10,826 bases of DNA from SHNJ01 sp964458615 (GCA_964458615.1 CAYWJR010000048.1:1-10826), one strand, 5' to 3'; positions 1 to 6,986 are shown, counted from the stretch's first letter. Made by a program: numbers and translations. Notes: generated by a model not told the origin, from the letters alone.

Positions 1-812
1 GGGCGGAACGCATCGTTGGCGACGAACAAAACACCCGACGTGCCCAGCGATAAAAATGCGCGGCCTGGCACAGTTACGCCAACACCAAGCGCGCCGCCGG
101 CATTATCGCCCGCGCCGCCGGCAATGACGACCTTGTTCGGTAAACCCCATTGCGACGCCAGATCCGAACGCAAATATCCGGTCACCTCAGTGCCTTCGTA
201 TAATTTCGGCATATGATCTTCGGTTAAATTGGTCGCGGCCAAAATTTCCGGCGACCATTTGCGTTTGCCGACATCCAGCCAGCATGTTCCGGCGGAATCC
301 GACATGTCGGATGCATATTCGCCGCACAGTCGCCAGCGGATATAATCTTTTGGCAATAACACTTTGGCGATGCGTTTGAAATTGTTCGGTTCGTTCTGTT
401 CAACCCACAATAATTTCGGCGCGGTGAATCCTGGCATCGCCAAATTACCGCTGATGGTACGGAAATTCTTTACGCGGTTTTCCAATTCTTTGCATTGTTC
501 GCCGGATCTGCCGTCGTTCCATAAAATCGCGGGACGGATAACTTGCCCGGATTTATCCAACAATGTCGCGCCATGCATTTGCCCCGCAAGACCGATAGAT
601 TTCACAGCCCCAAATTCCTTGGCGCGTTTTTGACGCAAACCTTCGATTGCTTTGACCGTGGCTTGCCACCAATGTTCCGGATCTTGTTCCGACCACAAAG
701 GTTGCGGACGGCTTACTTCCAATTCCGCAGATTCTTGTTCGATGACCTGATTGGTATCATCCATCAAAACGGCCTTAACGCCGGACGTGCCCACATCAAT
801 CCCTAAGTACAT
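1..812 (-). CDS. xylB: Xylulokinase (FGGY family), 3' end cut by window edge
   Basis: Cytoplasmic sugar kinase that phosphorylates D-xylulose with ATP to D-xylulose 5-phosphate, feeding the pentose phosphate pathway. Reading leftward from the ATG at 810-812, about 270 codons are open to the edge; E. coli XylB has roughly 485 residues, so the C-terminal actin-like domain is missing from the window only. The start MYLGIDVGTSGVKAV is the classic N-terminal phosphate-binding strand, with D6. GQMHG lies at residues 77-81 and the sugar-contacting WND at 98-100. The GGAGDNAGGALG motif holds D236, matching the catalytic base of E. coli XylB (D233). A GGCAGG stretch 7 bases upstream of the ATG can act as ribosome binding site. 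The neighbouring polyol dehydrogenases can produce its substrate from D-arabinitol or xylitol. Family assignment is strong; exact substrate is inferred. Confidence 0.95.
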   Translation of the reverse strand, partial: MYLGIDVGTSGVKAVLMDDTNQVIEQESAELEVSRPQPLWSEQDPEHWWQATVKAIEGLRQKRAKEFGAVKSIGLAGQMHGATLLDKSGQVIRPAILWNDGRSGEQCKELENRVKNFRTISGNLAMPGFTAPKLLWVEQNEPNNFKRIAKVLLPKDYIRWRLCGEYASDMSDSAGTCWLDVGKRKWSPEILAATNLTEDHMPKLYEGTEVTGYLRSDLASQWGLPNKVVIAGGAGDNAGGALGVGVTVPGRAFLSLGTSGVLFVANDAFR

Positions 813-996
813 AACAAAACCTGCCTTTCTTTTGCAATAATCGTTAAAAATAACGTTTTTTACTGTAATTACAATGAGTTTATTTGTGCAGTGCACGATT
901 AAGTTATCCTGGCCGCAAAAGTTAATTGACTTAAGCATACCAAAAGAGATACGGTCACGCGCAACTGTAACAATTAGTTAACAGAGGGTTTTTTGA
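813..996. promoter_or_regulatory. Divergent xylB / HAD-phosphatase control region with three short inverted repeats
   Basis: This AT-rich spacer separates two divergent genes and must hold both promoters. Three inverted repeats are visible: CGTTA-N4-TAACG at 842-855, the perfect palindrome TGTAATTACA at 864-873, and GTGCA-G-TGCAC at 886-896. They could be operators for a sugar-responsive regulator not present in the window. For the rightward gene, TTGACT at 926-931 is a good -35 box, but the matching -10 (around 948-954) is poor; AGAGGG at 983-988 is the ribosome binding site. For xylB a weak -35/-10 pair (TTGTAA, 16 bases, TATTTT on the minus strand) overlaps the first two repeats. Operator function is inference. 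Confidence 0.45.
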
Positions 997-2247
997 ATGA
1001 CGCAAGTACTTGCCGCCAATGGAATTACTGCCACTTTTGGCCCATCACAACCACTGGAATCGAATGGTTCCAAACCCACTGTTATTTTGGCCAAAGAGCG
1101 CGGCGATTTATTGACCGAAGTCGATGCGGCACAAAGATTATTCGACTTCGTTAAACATGGTGGCGGTCCTCGAAATATCATTTGTATTTATGATATCGAC
1201 CTGACATTGGGATCAAAACCGCGCGGACATTTTTCTGGACTATATTTAAACAGACATACCTTTGACTCACTATGCGATATTTTTAACGTCGGATATGGGT
1301 CTTTCTGCACAGGACGCGGATATGTCCAAGTCCGCGACATTATTGGCCAAGTTGCATCAGCGCCAAATCCAAACACCAAACGTTTTATGCCTCCTATCAC
1401 TATCGCTCACAACACCGGAAGCGAGATTCATTACAGCACAAACGGTCAATTCCCCGATCTTCGTTGCGGCGAATTGATTATTCCTAAAATTCATCCTGAA
1501 ACAAAGCAACCGATAGACTCCGATGCCTTCAAAAGAGGCATGGATATAAGCCGCCGATTGGCCGATGCCGTTGTAAACCACATTGCCGCCCAACCTGGCA
1601 TGGCGGAATTGGCAGGAAAATATTTGGTCGTCGAAGCGCGCGAACATTCATCGGCCGTGGTCATCACCGAACATGGCCCGTTGACATGGCAATATCTGCG
1701 CGATCAAACCGCGATTGTTTGCACAAAAATGGGCGGCAACGGAATTGTTACATTCAAAGGCCGCACCGTGGATCAGCATGGCAAGCGCATGGGATATATC
1801 GATAATGTCCCAACCGGAATTGACAAAGCCCCAGCCACTGCCCGAATTCTGGAACATGCCATGAAAGGCAAAGATCCAAAAGAATTTTTTGTTATCGGCG
1901 CCGGCGACAATGCCGCGGAAAATCCGATGATGAATCAAATCGCCGCCATCATGCCGCCAGACAATATGTTGAATATTTGCGTTGGCGGCAACCAGGATTT
2001 AGGTTCCAACCGCAATGTAAACATGATCATTACGGGTGATGCCCCTGCACATCGCTGCCCGACACCAGTGACTATGAATCCAACCCAAACCATGGCTGTG
2101 CGCAGACATGGCGAATTCATCAGGGCGATGCGTCACATTATTGTGGATGGGGTTATGCCGGAACACGATGGATTGCATTTGGTTATTACCAAAGGCGATT
2201 TAGCGCGTGCGCAAAAGGCAATGTTACTGCGCACCAACGAACGATAA
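997..2247 (+). CDS. HAD-superfamily phosphatase, trehalose-6-phosphatase-like (class IIB), substrate unknown
   Basis: Predicted cytoplasmic Mg-dependent phosphohydrolase of 416 residues. HAD motif I is IYDIDLT with nucleophile D66 and acid/base D68 at the end of a hydrophobic strand; motif II is the Thr of CTGR (T105); the motif III lysine is probably K277 in PTGIDKAPAT, which resembles the P-x-G-x-(N/D)-K-G segment of trehalose-6-phosphatases; motif IV is GAGDNAAEN with D304 and E308. The region between motifs II and III is long, as expected for a class II cap. The first 55 residues, before the core, match nothing I recognise. The protein is longer than OtsB (about 266 residues), so it is not a standard trehalose-6-phosphatase. 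The start is supported by AGAGGG 8 bases upstream. Divergence from xylB and proximity to polyol dehydrogenases suggest a sugar- or polyol-phosphate substrate, but this is inference. Confidence 0.8.
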   Translation: MTQVLAANGITATFGPSQPLESNGSKPTVILAKERGDLLTEVDAAQRLFDFVKHGGGPRNIICIYDIDLTLGSKPRGHFSGLYLNRHTFDSLCDIFNVGYGSFCTGRGYVQVRDIIGQVASAPNPNTKRFMPPITIAHNTGSEIHYSTNGQFPDLRCGELIIPKIHPETKQPIDSDAFKRGMDISRRLADAVVNHIAAQPGMAELAGKYLVVEAREHSSAVVITEHGPLTWQYLRDQTAIVCTKMGGNGIVTFKGRTVDQHGKRMGYIDNVPTGIDKAPATARILEHAMKGKDPKEFFVIGAGDNAAENPMMNQIAAIMPPDNMLNICVGGNQDLGSNRNVNMIITGDAPAHRCPTPVTMNPTQTMAVRRHGEFIRAMRHIIVDGVMPEHDGLHLVITKGDLARAQKAMLLRTNER

Positions 2248-2285
2248 AAACAAAACCAAATCATTGTACATTCAGGTCCTTTTGC

Positions 2286-2309
2286 AAAAACAAACTAGGT
2301 TTGTTTTTT
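2286..2309 (+). terminator. AT-rich intrinsic terminator candidate after the HAD gene
   Basis: The arm AAACAAAC (2288-2295) pairs with GTTTGTTT (2299-2306) around a TAG loop, extended by flanking A and T runs, and ends in six T. The stem is A-T rich so it is weak, but position and T-run fit a terminator 40-60 bases after the HAD stop codon. It could also work on the minus strand because of the A-run. Confidence 0.55.
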
Positions 2310-2310
2310 C

Positions 2311-2379
2311 GGGCTATTTAAGCCACAAAACAAATAATGTTTAAAGCCGGTATTTAACATAAAATACAGGGCTATTTAA
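2311..2379 (+). repeat. Three short TATTTAA-containing repeats upstream of the dehydrogenase promoter
   Basis: GGGCTATTTA occurs at 2311-2320 and again at 2369-2378, exactly 58 bp apart, and a related GGTATTTAA lies between them at 2349-2357. The first copy also reads as a small hairpin (GGCT/AGCC). The set ends about 15 bp before the -35 box at 2394, a typical place for activator sites. No function can be shown from sequence alone. Confidence 0.35.
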
Positions 2380-2393
2380 CGCATGAAACGCGC

Positions 2394-2421
2394 TTGACTC
2401 TGGGCGGCAAACTCATATACT
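2394..2421 (+). promoter_or_regulatory. Sigma-70 promoter for the first polyol dehydrogenase
   Basis: TTGACT (2394-2399) and TATACT (2416-2421) are separated by 16 bases, each matching 5 of 6 consensus positions. Transcription would start near 2428, giving a leader of about 36 bases that includes AGGAG at 2453-2457, six bases before the ATG. Confidence 0.75.
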
Positions 2422-2463
2422 GCAACCAATGCTTACCTTTAAAGAAACATTCAGGAGAAGTTT

Positions 2464-3957
2464 ATGGCCGCTATTCCAGTTACGTATGATCGTTCCCAAC
2501 TTAAGCCAGGTGTAGTTCATTTAGGCGTAGGCAATTTTGCCCGGGCCCACCAATTTGAATATTTTGACCGTTTGGCGCGCGAAGGCGTCGAAGGCTGGGA
2601 AAATTGGGGCGTATATGGCGTCAGTTTACGTAAACAAGATGTGCGCCAAGGTCTGGTCGGTCAAGATTTCACATACAACATTCTGACCCAAGAAAGCGGC
2701 CAAAATTCCGTCCAACCAATCGGCGTTTTGTTGGACGTGGCGCATGCGCCAAGCGCGCTGCAAGATGTGCTGAACACAATGGCACAAGAATCCACCAAAG
2801 TCATCACAACCACCGTTACCGAAAATGGTTATTGCCTGACAAACGGCGAACTGGATTTTAATCATCCCGACATCGCGCATGATTTGGCAAACCCGAACGA
2901 TCCGAAATCCGTTATCGGATTGCTGGCTTCGACCTTAATCACGCGCTGGGAATTGGACAGACCGCAACCGACGATTATTTGTTGCGACAATATTCAGCAT
3001 AACGGCGACATGCTGCAAAAAGCCGTTTTGGCCATGGTGCGCAAGTTGAAACCAAATGCCGACGATGCGCAAATGATTACCGACATTGAATCCGGCACTG
3101 CTTTCCCGAATTCCATGGTGGATCGCATTGTGCCAGGCACCAAAGATGAACATCGCGCATTGGTGCGAAACGAATTTGGCATTACCGATAATTCGCCAGT
3201 TCCTGCCGAAGCATTTACGCAATGGGTCATCGAAAATAAAGTCAGCAGAGGCAATACAATGCCGCCACTGGATAAAGTTGGCGTCGAATTCGTTGCCGAT
3301 GTTGGCGCGCATGAAACCATGAAACTGCGTTTGTTGAACGCCAGCCATTTATTCATGGCCACATTGGCATTTGTCGCCGGTATTCCAAACGCCGACGATG
3401 CGATGAATACACCAATCATTGCCACCACAACCCGCCGTTTTATGGATGTGGAAGCAACCCCTACCCTGACCCCGATTCCAGGCGTGGATTTTACACAATA
3501 CAAAAACACTTTGATCCGCCGTTTTCAAAACACCGCGGTCAAGGATTCCACCCACCGTATTTCGACCGACGCGCCGTTGGATACATTATTGGCCGTAACG
3601 CGCGGCCAATTGGAATGTGGCGGTTCGATTTTCTGGTGTGCAACCGGTATCGCAGCCTGGATCCGATATGTCCGCGGCGTGAATGAACAAGGCACGCCTC
3701 ATGAAGTTAAACATCCTATGGCTGCGCAATTAAAAGAAGCCGCAAACAGTGAAAATCCGGTCGATGCCGTGATGGGTATCACAGAATTGTTCGGCAACTT
3801 GGGAAGCAACCCGCGTTTGGTTTCAGCGGTAAAAGCCAACTTAAAAACCTTGGAAGTTCAAGGATCTCTTAAGGGGCTGCAATCGTTAACCGCGGTTGAA
3901 ACCGCGATCGCGCCTTATGGCTTATCGTTGGTTAAACCCGGCAATACAGGCAAATAA
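2464..3957 (+). CDS. Long-chain polyol dehydrogenase (mannitol 2-dehydrogenase / arabinitol 4-dehydrogenase family), copy 1
   Basis: NAD(P)-dependent cytoplasmic oxidoreductase of 497 residues that would oxidise a sugar alcohol to a ketose (for example mannitol to fructose or D-arabinitol to D-xylulose). The N-terminal Rossmann part carries GVGNFARAH (21-29), TVTENGY (117-123), DNIQHN (175-180) and FPNSMVDRI (214-222). The family catalytic triad K-x4-N-x2-H is intact as K287, N292, H295 in KLRLLNASH. Length is normal for the family (about 490). The fingerprint reads F-A-R-A-H where most members, including its neighbour, have F-H-R-A-H, and it lacks the neighbour's roughly 24-residue N-terminal extension. 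AGGAG six bases upstream fixes the start. It is followed by an intrinsic terminator and then by a clear paralogue. The specific substrate cannot be told from motifs; fructuronate or tagaturonate reductase is a less likely alternative. Confidence 0.9.
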   Translation: MAAIPVTYDRSQLKPGVVHLGVGNFARAHQFEYFDRLAREGVEGWENWGVYGVSLRKQDVRQGLVGQDFTYNILTQESGQNSVQPIGVLLDVAHAPSALQDVLNTMAQESTKVITTTVTENGYCLTNGELDFNHPDIAHDLANPNDPKSVIGLLASTLITRWELDRPQPTIICCDNIQHNGDMLQKAVLAMVRKLKPNADDAQMITDIESGTAFPNSMVDRIVPGTKDEHRALVRNEFGITDNSPVPAEAFTQWVIENKVSRGNTMPPLDKVGVEFVADVGAHETMKLRLLNASHLFMATLAFVAGIPNADDAMNTPIIATTTRRFMDVEATPTLTPIPGVDFTQYKNTLIRRFQNTAVKDSTHRISTDAPLDTLLAVTRGQLECGGSIFWCATGIAAWIRYVRGVNEQGTPHEVKHPMAAQLKEAANSENPVDAVMGITELFGNLGSNPRLVSAVKANLKTLEVQGSLKGLQSLTAVETAIAPYGLSLVKPGNTGK

Positions 3958-3980
3958 TTGGATTGACTAATATGACAACA

Positions 3981-4018
3981 AGCTGCTTAATCCCTGCCAG
4001 GATTAGGCAGCTTTTTTT
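3981..4018 (+). terminator. Strong intrinsic terminator between the two dehydrogenase genes
   Basis: A 13-bp stem with one G-U pair (3981-3993 with 4000-4012), a six-base loop and seven T. It starts 23 bases after the copy 1 stop codon and ends 16 bases before the copy 2 ATG. It argues that copy 2 depends on read-through or on its own promoter. It also rules out a TTG start at 3963 for copy 2, because the stem would then be coding. Confidence 0.88.
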
Positions 4019-4034
4019 ATCAACGGAGAAAGAC

Positions 4035-5534
4035 ATGAGCACCGCATTGAAACAAAAACCCAGCGAATTGACATCCCTAAGCGCCGCGAATTTGAAATTA
4101 CTGCCCGCAAGCGTTTCCACACCAAAATATGACCGTGCCCAAATAAAAGTCGGCATCGTGCATTTCGGCGTCGGCGGATTCCACCGTGCCCACGAAGCGA
4201 TTTACACCAACGATGTGATGAACGCGCAAGCGGGCGATTGGCAAAACTGGGGCATTTGCGGCATGGGTTTGATGGAAGCCGATAAAAAAATGCGCGACGC
4301 GTTGACCGCACAAGATCATTTATATGCCGTAGTCGAACGCAGCGGAAAAACCGACACAGCCCAAGTAATCGGTTCGATCGTAAAATATCTATATGCTCCG
4401 GAAAATCAAAAAGCAGCATTCGCGCAATTGACCGACCCATCGGTGCGGATCGTTTCGTTGACCGTTACCGAAAACGGCTATTACCTGGATCCAACCACCA
4501 AGCAATTGAACGTCTCGCACCCTGATGTGCAATTCGATGTGCAAAATCCAGGCGCGCCGAAAACAGCATTGGGTTATATCGTCGAAGCGTTGAAGCAACG
4601 CAAAACCGCCGGCACCAAACCGTTCACCGTATTGTCGTGTGACAATATCCAACATAACGGCGATTTGACCAAATCCGCGATTATTACCCTTGCCAAACAG
4701 CAAGGCGGCGATCTGGCCGGTTGGATCGAATCCAACGTAACGTTCCCCAATTCGATGGTCGACCGCATCACGCCGGTCACCAAACCCGAAGATGTGGCGT
4801 TGGTCGAAACGAATTACGGAATTGCCGACAAATGGCCGGTTGTTTGCGAATCGTTCCGCCAATGGGTGATCGAAGACAAATTCTGCAATGGCCGCCCGGC
4901 ATGGGATAAATTCGGCGCGCAATTCGTGCCGGACGTATTGCCATACGAAGTGATGAAATTGCGCTTGTTGAACGCCAGCCATTTATTCCTTGCTTGTATC
5001 GGATTCATGGCAGGATTGAAATATGTAGACGAAGCGATGGCGCATGCCGATATTCGCCGCCTGACCCGCAATTTGATGGACAAGGAATCGACCCCGACTT
5101 TGGGTCCTGTACCTGGCATCAACTTGGATGAATACAAACAAACCTTGATCGAACGTTTTTCCAACCCATCGATCAAAGACACACTGGAACGCGTTGCAAC
5201 CGATGCGCCGCTGAATACATTATTGGCCGTCACGCGCGACCAATTGAAATCTGGCCGTTCGGTCGAACTATGCGGTTTGGGATTGGCCGCTTGGATCCGC
5301 CGGGTTCGCGGATCGGATGAAAAAGGCGCGGAATTCACCGTCCGTCACCCATTGGCAGCCACACTGAAACAAAAAGCGATCGAAGGCAATGGCGATCCAA
5401 CAGCGGTATTAAGCATCAAAGATTTGTTCGGCGAAGATTTGATTAAATCGCCGCAATTGGTCGAAGCGATCAAAAAACCGCTGGAAAGTTTTTACAAAAC
5501 CAGCGTCGCCGAGACGATCAAAAAATACAGCTAA
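4035..5534 (+). CDS. Long-chain polyol dehydrogenase (mannitol 2-dehydrogenase family), copy 2
   Basis: A 499-residue paralogue of the preceding gene and the more typical of the two. It has the usual MtlK-like N-terminus (LTSLSAANLKLLP), then GVGGFHRAH at 45-53, TVTENGYYL, CDNIQHNGD, FPNSMVDRI, and the catalytic K308, N313, H316 in KLRLLNASH. I place the start at the ATG at 4035, with GGAG six bases upstream. The reading frame is open back to a TTG at 3963, but that stretch is an intrinsic terminator. Predicted role is NAD-dependent oxidation of mannitol, arabinitol or a similar polyol; the product can pass to xylulokinase or to a fructokinase outside the window. A weak promoter (TTGACT at 3963-3968, CTTAAT at 3986-3991) lies before it and overlaps the terminator stem. 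It ends in a strong terminator. mtlK would be a reasonable symbol, but substrate specificity is unproven. Confidence 0.9.
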   Translation: MSTALKQKPSELTSLSAANLKLLPASVSTPKYDRAQIKVGIVHFGVGGFHRAHEAIYTNDVMNAQAGDWQNWGICGMGLMEADKKMRDALTAQDHLYAVVERSGKTDTAQVIGSIVKYLYAPENQKAAFAQLTDPSVRIVSLTVTENGYYLDPTTKQLNVSHPDVQFDVQNPGAPKTALGYIVEALKQRKTAGTKPFTVLSCDNIQHNGDLTKSAIITLAKQQGGDLAGWIESNVTFPNSMVDRITPVTKPEDVALVETNYGIADKWPVVCESFRQWVIEDKFCNGRPAWDKFGAQFVPDVLPYEVMKLRLLNASHLFLACIGFMAGLKYVDEAMAHADIRRLTRNLMDKESTPTLGPVPGINLDEYKQTLIERFSNPSIKDTLERVATDAPLNTLLAVTRDQLKSGRSVELCGLGLAAWIRRVRGSDEKGAEFTVRHPLAATLKQKAIEGNGDPTAVLSIKDLFGEDLIKSPQLVEAIKKPLESFYKTSVAETIKKYS

Positions 5535-5554
5535 TCATAAAAACTGTAAAAACG

Positions 5555-5585
5555 AAAACGCCGGACATTGTTCCGGCGTTTTTTT
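5555..5585. terminator. Strong, probably bidirectional intrinsic terminator
   Basis: AAAACGCCGGA (5555-5565) pairs perfectly with TCCGGCGTTTT (5572-5582) around a six-base loop, followed by a T-run to 5585. It ends the copy 2 dehydrogenase transcript 20 bases after its stop. The A-rich left flank gives a T-rich tail on the minus strand, so it can also serve the small convergent gene at 5619-5810. Confidence 0.92.
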
Positions 5586-5618
5586 ATTTTGCCTTATAAG
5601 GCTTGTCGGCTACTAAGC

Positions 5619-5810
5619 CTATCGGCTACGGGATGCCACAAAAGATCCTAGACCACCAAAAATACTAGTTGGATTATCAAGGGTGATCGTTTCTTTTGTA
5701 CCAGATTCAGGAGCTGGCGTTGCAGGTTGTGTACTTGTCACCGGACGAGGCGGCGCTCCGCCTGGAACCGAAGGCTCATCCTTGCGAAACCAATCATTAC
5801 TATCAACCAT
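5619..5810 (-). CDS. Small proline-rich hypothetical protein (63 residues)
   Basis: I do not recognise this protein. It is small and hydrophilic at the start (DSNDWFRKDE), then rich in Pro, Thr and Gly in the middle, and ends with TSIFGGLGSF and a basic tail. There is no signal peptide or membrane segment. It is likely real: the ATG is preceded at 7 bases by AGGAGA (minus strand, 5818-5823), one of the better ribosome binding sites here, and the region is free of any other gene. It is convergent with the copy 2 dehydrogenase, shares its terminator, and is divergent from the corA gene. The Pro-rich composition recalls the linkers of the downstream RTX proteins, but I see no sequence match. Confidence 0.62.
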   Translation of the reverse strand: MVDSNDWFRKDEPSVPGGAPPRPVTSTQPATPAPESGTKETITLDNPTSIFGGLGSFVASRSR

Positions 5811-5832
5811 GGATCGTCTCCTTTAAGGGTAT

Positions 5833-5860
5833 AAGATACAGGATATTACAAAATTTACAA
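5833..5860 (-). promoter_or_regulatory. Possible sigma-70 promoter for the small proline-rich gene
   Basis: On the minus strand TTGTAA (5855-5860) and TATCTT (5833-5838) are 16 bases apart. Both boxes are partial matches in a generally AT-rich stretch, so this is a tentative call. Confidence 0.35.
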
Positions 5861-5901
5861 GGATATTCCATAGCCTCTACGCTAAATACTTAAAAACAGT
5901 A

Positions 5902-5907
5902 TATAAT
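5902..5907 (+). promoter_or_regulatory. Consensus -10 box placing +1 on the corA start codon
   Basis: A perfect TATAAT at 5902-5907 lies six bases before the ATG at 5914. With the usual 6-7 base spacing transcription would start at or next to the A of the ATG. No good -35 box is visible 16-18 bases upstream. No Shine-Dalgarno sequence precedes the ATG, which fits a leaderless mRNA. Confidence 0.5.
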
Positions 5908-5913
5908 TTAATA

Positions 5914-6903
5914 ATGCTTCTCACCTACATCCGCAACGGCCATTCCTGGCAAGCTATACAGCATCAAATCCCGGCGTCTGTTCCGGAAAACACGCTTTGG
6001 ATAGACTTGTTGCAACCGACATCCGACGAAGATCGTTTTTTAGAAAGCCATCTGAGTATCGAAGTACCGACGCGCGAAGATATGCGCGACATCGAACCCA
6101 GCAGCCGGCTTTATACCGACTCTGGACATTGCGTGATGACCACATCGTTGCTGGTCGGCGCGGATACGCCGAAACCGGCGATTTCTCCGGTCACATTTAT
6201 TTTAACGCCCAACAATTTATCGACCGTACGATATGCCGAACCGTCGGCGTTCAACCGTTTTTCCAGCCGCCTTTTGCGCCAGCCGAATAATTTAAATAAA
6301 TCCGAAGATGTATTTTTTCATCTGATGGGCGGCATCGTCGACCGGCTGGCCGAAGTATTGGAAACCAACGGACACAGCCTAGACACCCTAAGCAACGATG
6401 TTTTTTCCAACAAGCCGCAGGACGATGAAAATACCGCCACGCCCCCCGATACGCCCGACATGCAACAAGTTTTAAAACGCCTGGGCAGCATCGGCAACAT
6501 CGTGTCCATGGCGCGGGAAAGTTTGGTTTCAATCGCCCGATTGCTCAGCTTTGTCGGCCCATCCGCCGAAAGCTGGCTACGGCCGGAAAATCAATTGCAA
6601 ATAAAAACATTGATCCGCGACGTGCGATTTTTAACCGAACATGCGGACGCGATTAATGTTAAAATCAATTTTCTGTTGGATGCGACGTTGGGGTTGATCG
6701 ATATTCAACAAACCAAGACCGTGAAAATTCTGTCGGTTGCATCTGTTGTGTTTTTGCCGCCCACCCTGATCGCCAGCGTGTTCGGCATGAATTTCGAATT
6801 TATTCCAGGGCTGCGCAGCCCATCGGGATTCACCGTCGCGATTATTATGATTTTGCTTGCTGGAATTCTGCCTTATCTTTTTATCTACCGTAAAAATATC
6901 TAA
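5914..6903 (+). CDS. corA: CorA-family divalent metal (Mg/Co) transporter
   Basis: Inner-membrane homopentameric channel for Mg2+ and other divalent ions; 329 residues, close to the family length. The N-terminal cytoplasmic domain opens with the typical WIDLLQPT (29-36) and PTREDMRDIEPSSRLY (52-67). A long alpha-helical stalk covers about 140-265. Two membrane helices follow (about 272-291 and 305-325), separated by the signature GMN (291-293). The motif reads F-GMN-F where Y-GMN-F is usual, and the C-terminal tail after helix 2 (RKNI) is short and basic. The start is chosen because it gives the standard family N-terminus, although there is no Shine-Dalgarno sequence and a TATAAT box lies just upstream. 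Transport specificity (Mg, Co, Ni or Zn) cannot be read from the sequence. No terminator is obvious after the stop codon. Confidence 0.93.
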   Translation: MLLTYIRNGHSWQAIQHQIPASVPENTLWIDLLQPTSDEDRFLESHLSIEVPTREDMRDIEPSSRLYTDSGHCVMTTSLLVGADTPKPAISPVTFILTPNNLSTVRYAEPSAFNRFSSRLLRQPNNLNKSEDVFFHLMGGIVDRLAEVLETNGHSLDTLSNDVFSNKPQDDENTATPPDTPDMQQVLKRLGSIGNIVSMARESLVSIARLLSFVGPSAESWLRPENQLQIKTLIRDVRFLTEHADAINVKINFLLDATLGLIDIQQTKTVKILSVASVVFLPPTLIASVFGMNFEFIPGLRSPSGFTVAIIMILLAGILPYLFIYRKNI

Positions 6904-6935
6904 ATCCAATCCTCTGCCCCGCCTGAATTTTCTTT

Positions 6936-6951
6936 TGGCACCTTACTTGCA
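6936..6951 (+). promoter_or_regulatory. Sigma-54 (RpoN) promoter for the first RTX gene
   Basis: TGGCAC-CTTAC-TTGCA matches the -24/-12 consensus TGGCAC-N5-TTGCA at every defined position, with the invariant GG (6937-6938) and GC (6949-6950) exactly 10 bases apart. Transcription would start near 6962, about 69 bases before the RTX ATG. Such promoters need an AAA+ enhancer-binding activator; none is encoded here. The match includes the invariant dinucleotides and the spacing, so chance is unlikely but not excluded. Confidence 0.75.
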
Positions 6952-6959
6952 ATTACCCA

Positions 6960-6975
6960 TTGGTCAATTGACCAA
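6960..6975. promoter_or_regulatory. Perfect 16-bp palindrome at the predicted transcription start
   Basis: TTGGTCAATTGACCAA is its own reverse complement. It covers the start site expected from the -24/-12 promoter just upstream (about 6962), so it may be a repressor operator. As RNA it could fold into a 6-bp, AAUU-loop hairpin at the 5' end that protects the message. Confidence 0.5.
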
Positions 6976-6986
6976 CAAATCAAAAA

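Noticed and set aside
3963..4034. N-terminal extension of dehydrogenase copy 2 from a TTG start
   Set aside because: The stretch is an intrinsic terminator, lacks a ribosome binding site, and the ATG at 4035 has GGAG at six bases and gives the family N-terminus.
4389..4982. 197-codon open frame on the minus strand inside dehydrogenase copy 2
   Set aside because: Antisense to a well-supported gene, with a matching shadow frame at 2935-3348 in copy 1 (both contain AGVQQ-QFH), which shows that it arises from the conserved dehydrogenase codons.
5591..5620. Overlapping inverted repeats GCCTTATAAGGC and AGGCTT-N10-AAGCCT, mutually exclusive as hairpins
   Set aside because: Looks at first like an attenuator switch, but lies in the 3' space between convergent genes, overlapping the small gene's stop codon, with no gene to control; probably incidental or an auxiliary termination structure.
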